A stretch of DNA of 64,000 nucleotides from Pseudomaricurvus albidus. GTDB taxonomy: Bacteria; Pseudomonadota; Gammaproteobacteria; Pseudomonadales; Cellvibrionaceae. Below the pieces are notes generated by a model. The model did not search any database and was not told the origin of the DNA. It worked only from the letters and a program-made list of their open reading frames with translations. A program made the translations under genes and the position numbers. The stretch lies in the NCBI RefSeq assembly GCF_018863235.1, contig NZ_JAHKRS010000002.1, forward strand, positions 434,001 through 498,000. Reading direction: 5' to 3'. Below, in pieces: positions 25,376-33,294 of the stretch; within the stretch, counting starts at the first letter, position 1, and each line of letters starts with the position of its first letter.

Positions 25376-26347
25376 GTGCGGCCTGACTTTCGAATCATTG
25401 CTGATGCGCAGGATATTACAGAGGTGATTCGCGATCGTTTGTTATCCCTTCGACTCACCGATGAATCCGGTACCCAATCCGACGCTTTGGAGATCCAGCT
25501 GGATGATCGAGATTCAATCATTGAATGGCCTGCCCATGGTGCAGAATTGGTCGTGTCGCTGGGCGACACCAAAGATAATCTCGTCGCCATGGGTGTGTAT
25601 ACCGTTGATGAGATCGAACATGCCGGGCCACCTCAAACACTGACGATTCGAGCCAAAGCTGCCGATATGAGAGCGTCATTGAAAGCGCCTAAATCACGCA
25701 GTTGGGATAACCTCAGCTTGGGTGACTTAGTGCGAACGATTGCGGCAGAGCATGAGTTAGAACCAAAAATTGCTGAGGCCTTAGATGGGTTTGCATTTGA
25801 GCACTTAGATCAAACCGATGAATCTGATTTGCACCTATTAACACGGCTCGCTCGTGAACACGGTGCCGTTGCCAAACCCGTAGCAGGTAACTTGATTTTC
25901 GTACCAAGAGGCGAAGCCCGATCAGCGACAGGACAAGCAATTGAGACTTTAGAAGTGTTACCTACCCACGTACAACGCCATCGATTTACTCAGGCGGAGC
26001 GTGGCAAATATTCAGCGGTAAAAGCCTTCTGGCACGATGCCAATAATGCCGAAAAGCAGAGCTTCATCGTCGGTGATGGTGAGCCTGTTTTCGCCATACG
26101 TCATACCTACAGTGATGCTCAGCAGGCAACGGCAGCAGCTAGTGCCAAGCTCAAAAGCCTGATTCGAGGTACAGCTACCTTGTCACTAACGCTAGTTGGG
26201 AATCCATTGGTTCAAGCAGAAGGCAAGCTACGAGTCGGCGACATTCGTGACCCGGTTAACGGTGAGTGGCTTGTTACTCGGGTTGAGCATCAGCTCGATG
26301 CGAGCGGACTGCAAACACGGTGTGATGCTGAAGTCCCCAATAACTGA
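25376..26347 (+). CDS. Late control / tail hub protein gpD (GTG start)
   Basis: The 323-residue protein matches P2 gpD, a hub protein of the baseplate with a VgrG-like fold. Segments include RPDFRIIADAQDITEVIRDRLLSLRLTDE, LLTRLAREHGAVAKPVAGNLIFVPRGEA and PLVQAEGKLRVGDIRDPVNGEWLVTRVEH. A GTG start with GGAG six bases upstream is used, since the ATG two bases earlier is out of frame. A terminator follows at 26368. Confidence 0.94.
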   Translation: MRPDFRIIADAQDITEVIRDRLLSLRLTDESGTQSDALEIQLDDRDSIIEWPAHGAELVVSLGDTKDNLVAMGVYTVDEIEHAGPPQTLTIRAKAADMRASLKAPKSRSWDNLSLGDLVRTIAAEHELEPKIAEALDGFAFEHLDQTDESDLHLLTRLAREHGAVAKPVAGNLIFVPRGEARSATGQAIETLEVLPTHVQRHRFTQAERGKYSAVKAFWHDANNAEKQSFIVGDGEPVFAIRHTYSDAQQATAAASAKLKSLIRGTATLSLTLVGNPLVQAEGKLRVGDIRDPVNGEWLVTRVEHQLDASGLQTRCDAEVPNN

Positions 26348-26367
26348 TTGAATATTCTTGATTGTTG

Positions 26368-26397
26368 AAACCGCCCCTGAGGCGGTTTTGTTGTTTT
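26368..26397 (+). terminator. Rho-independent terminator after gpD
   Basis: The stem AAACCGCC / GGCGGTTT has a five-base loop and is followed by TGTTGTTTT. It ends the tail operon and separates it from the lysis genes, whose ribosome-binding site begins directly after. Confidence 0.75.
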
Positions 26398-26409
26398 AGG
26401 AGAGCATAA

Positions 26410-26700
26410 ATGGCGCCTGCCAAAGAAAAAGAGAACGGCATGGTCGTCATGCCAAAAGACGAATTTGAGAGCCTTTTGAATAACGCTGCCGAGCGAGGAG
26501 CTGAACGAGTATTGGCACATCTGGGTTTAGAAAACGGTCATGCCGCACGTGATATTCGAGAGCTTAGGGACCTATTGGAAGCCTGGCGAGATGCTAGGCG
26601 AACCGCATGGCAAACGGTAATCAAAGTCGCCACCACTGGCATTCTAGCCACATTACTGCTAGGTGCCGCCATCAAATTGAAACTGTTCGGAGGACAATAA
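26410..26700 (+). CDS. DUF6127-like membrane protein of the lysis cassette
   Basis: The 96-residue protein has a charged N-terminal part (MVVMPKDEFESLLNNAAERGAERVLAHLGL) and one transmembrane helix near residues 70-92 (VIKVATTGILATLLLGAAI). It fits the DUF6127 pattern found next to holin genes. It may be a holin partner. It is separated from the next gene by one base. Confidence 0.6.
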   Translation: MAPAKEKENGMVVMPKDEFESLLNNAAERGAERVLAHLGLENGHAARDIRELRDLLEAWRDARRTAWQTVIKVATTGILATLLLGAAIKLKLFGGQ

Positions 26701-26701
26701 T

Positions 26702-27160
26702 ATGCTCACATTGTTAGGTAGTCTACTTGGCTTTATTTCAAGCGCTTTTCCTGACTTGCTGAAAATCTGGCAAGACAAACAAGACAGAAAACACGAGCTA
26801 CAAATTCTCGATCGACAGATGGAGCAGATACGCCTCGGCCATAATCAGAGGCTTGAAGAAATTACCGTCAATGCGGATATCAACGAAAGCCTCGCTTTGC
26901 TCAAACACGACAGTCAGCCTTCCGGAGTAAGGTGGGTGGATGGGCTTCGAGCTTCTGTGCGCCCGGTAATCACTTACGCTTTCTTCCTGCTGTTTACCAC
27001 TGTAAAAGTCAGTGCGCTTTATGTGCTGGTGGTTGATCAGGGTATGGAGTTTGTTGTGGCTTTGCCACAAATATGGGATCCAGAAACGCAAGCACTGTTT
27101 GCTGCTGTGATGAGTTTTTGGTTTGGTCAGCGTGCTTTGGCAAAATCTAGGGGGCAGTAA
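26702..27160 (+). CDS. Holin (3-TM holin family)
   Basis: The 152-residue protein has an N-terminal hydrophobic helix (LTLLGSLLGFISSAFPDLL), a central charged coiled coil (LQILDRQMEQIRLGHNQRLEEITV) and two further helices (VITYAFFLLFTTVKVSALYVLVV and TQALFAAVMSFWFGQRAL). This layout agrees with the 3-TM phage holin family. It would form membrane lesions that release the endolysin encoded next to it. Confidence 0.8.
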   Translation: MLTLLGSLLGFISSAFPDLLKIWQDKQDRKHELQILDRQMEQIRLGHNQRLEEITVNADINESLALLKHDSQPSGVRWVDGLRASVRPVITYAFFLLFTTVKVSALYVLVVDQGMEFVVALPQIWDPETQALFAAVMSFWFGQRALAKSRGQ

Positions 27161-27161
27161 T

Positions 27162-27599
27162 ATGCGCCACATTACCCAAGATGGCATCGACTTGATCAAG
27201 CGATTCGAAGGTTTTAGCTCGTCAGTTTATATCTGCCCCGCCGGTTACCCAACCATCGGCTATGGACACTTGGTCCGTTCGGGCGAGTCTTTTACCGAAA
27301 TCACTGAGACTGATGCCGAGGAACTATTGCGTAAAGACGTTGAGTCAGCAGAGCGGGCGGTTTTACGTTTGGTGAATGTCCCACTAACTGATGGCCAGTT
27401 TGATGCGTTGGTTTCATTTACCTTCAACCTTGGATCAGGGGCTTTTCAACGATCTACTCTTCGAAGAAAGGTCAATCGCCAAGCTCATTCCGAGGTACCG
27501 GAGCAGCTAATGCGCTGGGTGTGGGCTGGTGGGCGTAAGCTAAACGGCCTCCGCAAACGGAGGAGTGCTGAATCGATACTTTATCGGTTACAAGCGTAG
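27162..27599 (+). CDS. Endolysin, glycoside hydrolase 24 lysozyme
   Basis: The 145-residue protein is a T4-type muramidase that cuts peptidoglycan. The catalytic pattern is Glu-x8-Cys-x5-Thr in FEGFSSSVYICPAGYPTIGYGH, so the Asp of T4 lysozyme is replaced by Cys, as in P1 Lyz. No signal or SAR sequence is seen at the N terminus, so it should depend on the adjacent holin. The start at 27162 has AGGGGG upstream and follows the holin stop by one base. The protein ends with a normal C-terminal segment. Confidence 0.92.
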   Translation: MRHITQDGIDLIKRFEGFSSSVYICPAGYPTIGYGHLVRSGESFTEITETDAEELLRKDVESAERAVLRLVNVPLTDGQFDALVSFTFNLGSGAFQRSTLRRKVNRQAHSEVPEQLMRWVWAGGRKLNGLRKRRSAESILYRLQA

Positions 27600-27630
27600 G
27601 TTGTAGATAAAATTTTACAGACTATTACTG

Positions 27631-29133
27631 CTAACTAAATCGATTCAACAAAAACCGACTAAAAGAAGTATTATCTGCTCCAGGAATAAGTGGTAGAGCT
27701 CCAACCCCTGTTAAATCAAATTCACTTTCAACCTCTTCCACAACCTGTGATGGCTTTGAATTAACAAAGAACTTAAATTTGTTTCCTGGATATAAAACAA
27801 TAGCACTGTCAGAATCATAAATAGCATCTAGGTATGCGTGCATTTTATTTACATCATCGTTCTTAAATGTTTTATATTCCAAATCATCACTACCAATATA
27901 GGAATTAATCCGATATTTAGCATCGAAATGAAAAAAGACTCCCGTAGCCTTATTCTGAACAGTAATGTCTGGGCGCAAAGTAGTTGAATAACTTCCACCA
28001 CCAGAAATAGAAAATGACCTGTTATAACTAACGGCAAAATTATCATTTTCAAATGTCGTACTGTACTTTATTGTATCCTCCTTAATCTTGGAGGTTTTTT
28101 CTGAAACAAAAACTTGCTCGCCCAATATTTGATAGGAGACTTTATAAAAACACCACATCTCATAAAGAGTCGCAATATCAACAAGGTCTACTTTAAGCTC
28201 ATTCTCAAATTCCTCGAAAATATGACGAACAGAAAACAATGAGTTCGTAAAATACTTCAATAGATTGTTATAGCCATCACGAGAAGAAAGAACAGTTGAA
28301 TTCGTAGAAATCCTTGAAGGGCTATCAATATCTATAAAAAACGAATCTGACAATATCCGCCTGATGGTTAACAAAAGAGAATTAGCGCGTTCCACTACCG
28401 CATCAGGCAACTTTTTTATATTTAATACACTCAAACATATTTGTTGGCAGTATTCGTAGAAAAACTTCACAAACTGGTTTTCAAGAGTATTAGAAGAAAG
28501 AACACTCTCTTCGTAATGAACCCGATGCGATGCTGCTTCATTACCACCACTGAACCCAACTTTAGCCAACTGCCTTACTGTACTAGGTGATATTTTTCGA
28601 AGCTTCCAAATTGGGGTCTCTCTAACGGAAACCTCATATTTCAAAGAAGTGTTTCTCTTTATCTTTTCAAGCTGATAGCCCGCTTGTTCAAACTGTTCAT
28701 ACTCAAAAAATATCTGATATATGTAATTAAGCCGATGAACAAGATTATTCTCCACAGACTCCCAATCTTTCTCGGCGTGATTATATAAAGCAGAACTATA
28801 GGAAAATGACATCTTCCTACTTAATTCATCCAACTCATCCACAATCACTTTTATTTGTTCTGCCCCAGTCATTCCCGAGTCGAATTTTTCAGACCTAACA
28901 TCGATCTCTCTATCAAAAAACCTAATCTTTCCTATAAAGTTTTTTATGCAAAGTTCTGCAATCTTATTTCCATGATGCCAGGACAAATGAGCCTTTAGCT
29001 CACTTCTACTAAAAAAATCAGAAACCTCTGCACTATCTGGGGAATCGAGCAAAATAAAATACGTCCGATTTTCCAGAATAAAATCGTCTTCAACGGCAAC
29101 TTTGGGATTCAGGCTTGAGTATATGGTGAACAT
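27631..29133 (-). CDS. DUF2357 / PD-(D/E)XK nuclease, McrC-like restriction subunit
   Basis: The 500-residue protein has an N-terminal DUF2357-like region (YFILLDSPDSAEV and AELCIKNFIGKIRF) and a C-terminal PD-(D/E)XK nuclease core. The likely active-site residues are Glu in LYEMWCFYKV, Asp389 in LRPDI, Asp404 and Lys406 in FHFDAKYRI. It is probably the DNA-cleaving subunit of a McrBC-like complex. It lies two bases downstream of the AAA+ gene and is surely cotranscribed with it. Composition is much more AT-rich than the phage, which points to separate acquisition. It is convergent with the endolysin gene. Confidence 0.8.
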   Translation of the reverse strand: MFTIYSSLNPKVAVEDDFILENRTYFILLDSPDSAEVSDFFSRSELKAHLSWHHGNKIAELCIKNFIGKIRFFDREIDVRSEKFDSGMTGAEQIKVIVDELDELSRKMSFSYSSALYNHAEKDWESVENNLVHRLNYIYQIFFEYEQFEQAGYQLEKIKRNTSLKYEVSVRETPIWKLRKISPSTVRQLAKVGFSGGNEAASHRVHYEESVLSSNTLENQFVKFFYEYCQQICLSVLNIKKLPDAVVERANSLLLTIRRILSDSFFIDIDSPSRISTNSTVLSSRDGYNNLLKYFTNSLFSVRHIFEEFENELKVDLVDIATLYEMWCFYKVSYQILGEQVFVSEKTSKIKEDTIKYSTTFENDNFAVSYNRSFSISGGGSYSTTLRPDITVQNKATGVFFHFDAKYRINSYIGSDDLEYKTFKNDDVNKMHAYLDAIYDSDSAIVLYPGNKFKFFVNSKPSQVVEEVESEFDLTGVGALPLIPGADNTSFSRFLLNRFS

Positions 29134-29135
29134 TG

Positions 29136-30734
29136 TTATTCAATGAAGCTAGCAAAACCTTGGGTAGATAATGTTTTATACATCTTTATAAGCTTCTCAA
29201 GACTCCTGCTGAAAGTGAGTGCGTCTAAGTCTAAGGCTTCGATTTGATTCATGTTGAAATTCTCAATCCCCCCATCTGAACCTGACAGAAAATAGATAAT
29301 TTCTTTTAGTGGTTCATTTAACTTCGCAAAATTCCCATAGAGTTTAGGAAGCACTTTTTGAAGAATCTGAACATCTAAAGCTTGAAGCTCAATATCTTCG
29401 TTATCAGCGATATTTACCTTGGAATTTGAAATAAAGTGAGAAACTTCGCTAATAGTTCTATATCCAAAGTGCAAATTAGACTTTTTCAATACATCAAGAA
29501 GCCCAACAATGATACGCTTAGCTTCATCACCCAATCCATCAAACTGATCAACGCTAGCTTTTGTAAAAGTTGTAAAATCGGGAAAACTGGTTAACTTGAA
29601 GTTTCCGCCATTGGGCATGCCTCCCAAATATACTTCGTTAAACTCAATGACGTTTGCCCTATCCAAAACCTTTGGGCTAAACATATAAGTTGTATCATCT
29701 ACATTTACAGTTCCAGTAACATAGAGATTAAGAGGCAATTCTAAACTTGATCGAATCTCATCATATTCATCATCATCAGTAGAAACAAAATGATTCCCAG
29801 AGTAGAGGTGAATCCCTTCTTGTTTAACACTGCCATCATCGTTAACCGTCCTACTCTCCATACAGCTTAGAAAGTCACTGAAATAATGCTCAACCTTCGA
29901 CAAATTCATTTCATCCAAAATGACAAAAAAAGGAATCTCAGGGTTTTCTTCAGCAACAAGAATAAACTTTAGAAGTTTAGTCATTGTGTATTTTTCAGTG
30001 ATTGGATTGTAGTAACCAAATAACTCAGATGAATCAGTCCAATTACTTTTTACCGAGATAAAACATTTGTTGTTTATCTCTGAAAGCCTAACCGCTTCAT
30101 TTTCATCATTAGCAGCGACAACTTGCTCATCATTAATAGAGTCAACTCTAAACCGATGAACTCCAACCCTTCTTAGTTTCAAAATATCCCCAACCTCGAA
30201 GTTATTCTGAAAGAACTCACTTGAGTCAAACTCTTGAGCAGCACCACGCGCTGACTTGGCTCTTATTCTTACAAGAGGATTTCTAGCTCGCTGGAGGTAA
30301 ACACCTATTTCTGCACTCTGCCCATCAGCCAGCTCAATCGTCATCACAACTGGCTGAGATATATTTTCATCACTCTCTGGGCGATTTTCACGAATTTCTT
30401 CAATTCTTGCGTTTAGATCCTCTATCTCTGCTTGCTCAAAGATATGATCTAATTGATTATATTGAAAATTTCCTCGATCACCTTTCATTAAACCATTTTG
30501 CACTTTTAGAATTATTTCACCGTCACCATGAACAGCTTGATTTTGTTGCTGTGGCACAATATTGGGTAATTGAGGTTCAAATAACTGTGCTATTTTTGTT
30601 TTACCTGTTCCAGAGATACCTGAAAGTATTACAAAGGGTTTTGTTGAAAGGGAGAGCGCATACCTGGTCAAAATTTCATCAGAAAATTTATATCCCTTTC
30701 TAGAATAGCTTTCAAAATACTCATCTATAGCCAC
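29136..30734 (-). CDS. McrB-like AAA+ GTPase/NTPase with inserted domain
   Basis: The 532-residue protein has Walker A GISGTGKTK at residues 39-47, Walker B FFVILDEMNLSKVEHYFSDF with the acidic pair at 274-275, and GTVNVDDTTYMFSPKVLDRAN with Asn344. The last replaces the MNTxDRS signature of McrB GTPases. Between Walker A and Walker B lies an unusually long insert (about residues 55-230). It contains a beta-rich part (VGDILKLRRVGVHRFRV) that could be a DNA-binding domain. The start is GTG at 30734. It would form a hexamer that recruits the DUF2357 nuclease. GTP use is inferred from family only. Confidence 0.85.
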   Translation of the reverse strand: MAIDEYFESYSRKGYKFSDEILTRYALSLSTKPFVILSGISGTGKTKIAQLFEPQLPNIVPQQQNQAVHGDGEIILKVQNGLMKGDRGNFQYNQLDHIFEQAEIEDLNARIEEIRENRPESDENISQPVVMTIELADGQSAEIGVYLQRARNPLVRIRAKSARGAAQEFDSSEFFQNNFEVGDILKLRRVGVHRFRVDSINDEQVVAANDENEAVRLSEINNKCFISVKSNWTDSSELFGYYNPITEKYTMTKLLKFILVAEENPEIPFFVILDEMNLSKVEHYFSDFLSCMESRTVNDDGSVKQEGIHLYSGNHFVSTDDDEYDEIRSSLELPLNLYVTGTVNVDDTTYMFSPKVLDRANVIEFNEVYLGGMPNGGNFKLTSFPDFTTFTKASVDQFDGLGDEAKRIIVGLLDVLKKSNLHFGYRTISEVSHFISNSKVNIADNEDIELQALDVQILQKVLPKLYGNFAKLNEPLKEIIYFLSGSDGGIENFNMNQIEALDLDALTFSRSLEKLIKMYKTLSTQGFASFIE

Positions 30735-30850
30735 AAAAATAACCTCTATTATATGTATATGGTCAAAATACTATACAAATCAATGCTGATCCATAATTTA
30801 AGCCAAGAGTTGCTTCTTATTAAAATAACGATGTTTAAGGTTGCATCGGG

Positions 30851-30902
30851 TTTTCGGTTCAGGTAATTTAGCATGTATAAGGTTTGACTCTATTTTCGGT
30901 TC
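30851..30902 (+). promoter_or_regulatory. Two TTTTCGGTTC direct repeats in the divergent restriction-modification promoter region
   Basis: TTTTCGGTTC occurs at 30851-30860 and 30893-30902, starts 42 bases apart, which is four DNA turns. A possible -10 TATAAG lies between them at 30876-30881 and a TTGACT at 30884. The pair could be the operator for the MerR-type domain of the methyltransferase encoded just downstream. Confidence 0.45.
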
Positions 30903-30927
30903 TAAAAGTCTCTAAGGATATTCTTAT

Positions 30928-32919
30928 ATGGGAAATGCTCTTTCGATTGAAGTTGCCTCAAATATTTTGGGCGTATGCAAACAGACCCTAAGAAGATGGG
31001 ACGAAACTGGAAAGCTAAAGGCAGCAAGAAGCGAAAGTGGATATAGACTGTACCATTTGAATGACCTTCAAAAGCATATCCCTGAAGACAAGGCAAAGCC
31101 TTTCTTGAAATGGGCTGGCGGTAAATCTCAGCTACTTCCAAACATACTTCCCCATGTACCAGATGATTACGAGGAATATCTTGAACCTTTTGTAGGTGGT
31201 GGTGCATTATTTTTTACGCTTCAGCCCAAAAAAGCAAAGCTAAACGACATTAACCCAGAGCTAATAAATACTTATAAACAGATCAGAGATAATGTCGATG
31301 AAGTCATTTCTATTTTAGACTCTCACCAGAAGAAACATTCCGAAGAATATTATTACAAGATTCGCTCAATGAATGTCAGCCGCATGAAGGAAGTTAGTCG
31401 AGCGGCTAGATTTATCTATTTAAACAAAACCTGCTTCAATGGATTGCATAGAGTTAATCAAAAGGGGCAATTTAATGTTCCAATGGGAAACTATAAAAAC
31501 CCTAAAATCCTTGACGATTCGAACCTGCGAGCTTGTTCAAAAGCCCTAGAAAATACCGAACTGTTTTCAATGGATTATCGGGAGTTCCTTAAAGCACATA
31601 GCACACCTAATAGCTTCATTTATCTTGACCCTCCATATATTCCAGTATCTGAATATTCGGATTTTGATCGATATGCGGAGGGGAAATTTAGAATTGGTTC
31701 CCAGCTTGACCTTTCATATTTGTATTCAGAATTAGTCGAAAGCGGTGCAAACGCACTGCTTTCCAATTCTTCATCAGAACTATCTTACAGACTGTATTCA
31801 GAGTTTAAGGTTGAAACAGTCCAGGCAAGCAGGTTTATAAATAAAGACGGTAGTAAGCGAGGAAAAGTAGATGAAATTTTAGTTCATCCTAAAAGAGTGC
31901 AAGAACCATCCTTTCCTTCTACACGGTACATGGGAAGCAAAACATCTCTGCTTCCATATATTTCTGAGATTTTAAGCAAACAAAATGGCTCTACTGTTTT
32001 AGATGCCTTTAGCGGAAGTGGAGTTGTAAGCTACCACCTTAAAAAGCTTGGATTTGAAGTTATCTCTAACGACTTCCTTTCATACTCTTCTTCAGTAACC
32101 ACTGCTCTGGTAGAAAACAATTCAGTCAAACTCGAAGCCAATGATATTGACTTCCTACTTTCCAAAAACAGGAAAGCAGGAAAGTTTGTTCAAACTACAT
32201 TTAAAGATATATATTTCTACGATGAAGACAACAAATTTCTAGACAACACTCTGGCAAACATTGAGCTTTTAGACTGTAAATATAAGAAAGCTCTAGCCAG
32301 ATCAGCGTTGTCTCGTGCTTGTTTAAAACGCAGACCTAGAGGTATATTTACGTATGTAGGCTTCAAATATGATGATGGCCGCAAAGACTTATCTTTCTCT
32401 TTAAGGGAACACTTTCTTTTTTCTGTTGATGATTTTAATAAAGCTGTATTCAACAACGATCGAAAAAACAAGGCATACAATATGTCGGCACTTGATCTAA
32501 ATGTCGAGTCTCCAGACATTGTTTATTTAGACCCTCCCTACTTCTCCAAACACTCTGACAATGATTATGTTAGGCGGTATCATTTTATTGAAGGTTTGTG
32601 CCGTAACTGGGAGGGTATCGAACTTCAGGAGCACACAAAAACAAAGAAGTTTAAAACGTATTCTTCGCCATTTAATACAAAGCCTGGCACATATGAAGCT
32701 TTTGAGGTGCTATTTAATAAATATAAGAACTCTACATTCTTAATATCCTACTCTTCAAATAGCTTGCCAACAAAGGAAGAGCTAACTGCAATGCTTGAAA
32801 ACGTTGGAAAAAAAGTGACACTGAAAGAAATTGACTATAAATACTCAGCAGGGACTCAAGGTCACAAAGTAAACAATAACAATAATGACGCACTAGAATA
32901 TTTGTTTTTGGCTGAATAA
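30928..32919 (+). CDS. MerR-HTH / double D12-class adenine methyltransferase fusion
   Basis: The 663-residue protein has three parts. Residues 1-55 are a MerR-type helix-turn-helix (EVASNILGVCKQTLRRWDET, then SGYRLYHLNDLQKH). Residues about 58-328 are a Dam-like D12 methyltransferase (FLKWAGGKSQLLP, EPFVGGGALFF near 90, DPPYIP at 234). Residues about 332-660 are a second D12-type domain (TRYMGSKTSLLPYI, DAFSGSG at 359, DPPYFSKHSDNDY at 535). M.FokI has a similar double arrangement, one domain per strand of an asymmetric site. It would protect host DNA from the divergently encoded McrB-like and DUF2357 proteins, and the HTH may control its own promoter. Confidence 0.9.
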   Translation: MGNALSIEVASNILGVCKQTLRRWDETGKLKAARSESGYRLYHLNDLQKHIPEDKAKPFLKWAGGKSQLLPNILPHVPDDYEEYLEPFVGGGALFFTLQPKKAKLNDINPELINTYKQIRDNVDEVISILDSHQKKHSEEYYYKIRSMNVSRMKEVSRAARFIYLNKTCFNGLHRVNQKGQFNVPMGNYKNPKILDDSNLRACSKALENTELFSMDYREFLKAHSTPNSFIYLDPPYIPVSEYSDFDRYAEGKFRIGSQLDLSYLYSELVESGANALLSNSSSELSYRLYSEFKVETVQASRFINKDGSKRGKVDEILVHPKRVQEPSFPSTRYMGSKTSLLPYISEILSKQNGSTVLDAFSGSGVVSYHLKKLGFEVISNDFLSYSSSVTTALVENNSVKLEANDIDFLLSKNRKAGKFVQTTFKDIYFYDEDNKFLDNTLANIELLDCKYKKALARSALSRACLKRRPRGIFTYVGFKYDDGRKDLSFSLREHFLFSVDDFNKAVFNNDRKNKAYNMSALDLNVESPDIVYLDPPYFSKHSDNDYVRRYHFIEGLCRNWEGIELQEHTKTKKFKTYSSPFNTKPGTYEAFEVLFNKYKNSTFLISYSSNSLPTKEELTAMLENVGKKVTLKEIDYKYSAGTQGHKVNNNNNDALEYLFLAE

Positions 32920-33256
32920 GAGACCTTAAGCTGATTCAGTTAACACATATAAGCATATTCGTCATCGAGAAGTCACGGACTCTGATTTTCATATTATTTT
33001 TCACTCGCTGTTTTGGTAGGTTGTCCCCACTCCTACCAATACTGCAAACAAACCTTTCTCCAAGTCCGTCGATAACCTATTGATTTTAAAGGGCTGTGTT
33101 TTCTCTGGTCATGGACTTCGGCACTAAGTAAATGGGAGAGGCGCAGAGAGTATTCGGCAATTTAGAGAATATTCGCCTTGGATAGTCTGAGATTAAGAAG
33201 AGGGCGAAGTCCGTAAACCCTTGCCACGTAAGGCCTGTAGCGCGGGGCGCAGGCAT
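32920..33256. other. Non-coding junction between the restriction-modification cargo and ssrA
   Basis: There is no convincing gene. The region has an 8-bp inverted repeat (TTGGTAGG 33013-33020 and CCTACCAA 33032-33039). AGTCCGT-like sites lie at 32985 (reverse), 33063, 33113 (reverse, shorter) and 33208. Such spaced repeats could be integrase or excision-factor arm sites near an attachment site. The ssrA terminator begins at the right edge. Confidence 0.4.
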
Positions 33257-33287
33257 AAAAAAAGGTGAACTGAGATCAGTTCACCTT
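33257..33287 (-). terminator. ssrA terminator
   Basis: On the minus strand a perfect 12-bp stem (AAGGTGAACTGA / TCAGTTCACCTT, two-base loop) is followed by a run of T. It lies seven bases after the CCA end of ssrA. Confidence 0.85.
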
Positions 33288-33294
33288 CTTCAAT

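Larger units (their letters stand above)
1..33294. mobile_element. Prophage (lambda-type head, P2-type tail) with restriction-modification cargo, right part
   Basis: A continuous run of phage early, head, tail and lysis genes fills positions 1 to 27599, followed by an AT-rich restriction-modification cargo up to 32919. The right boundary is placed at the 3' end of ssrA (33295), because phages and islands often integrate there and the gene 3' end faces this element. The left end, integrase, repressor and duplicated ssrA 3' fragment lie outside the window. The exact right boundary is an inference, since no second att copy is visible. All major structural genes are open and in order, so the phage looks intact in this part. 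Confidence 0.85.

Noticed and set aside
27600-30927. Possibility that the AAA+/nuclease pair is a classic type IV McrBC that cuts methylated DNA
   Set aside because: A dedicated double adenine methyltransferase is divergently adjacent, so a methylation-protected system is more likely, though a type IV mode cannot be ruled out from sequence.
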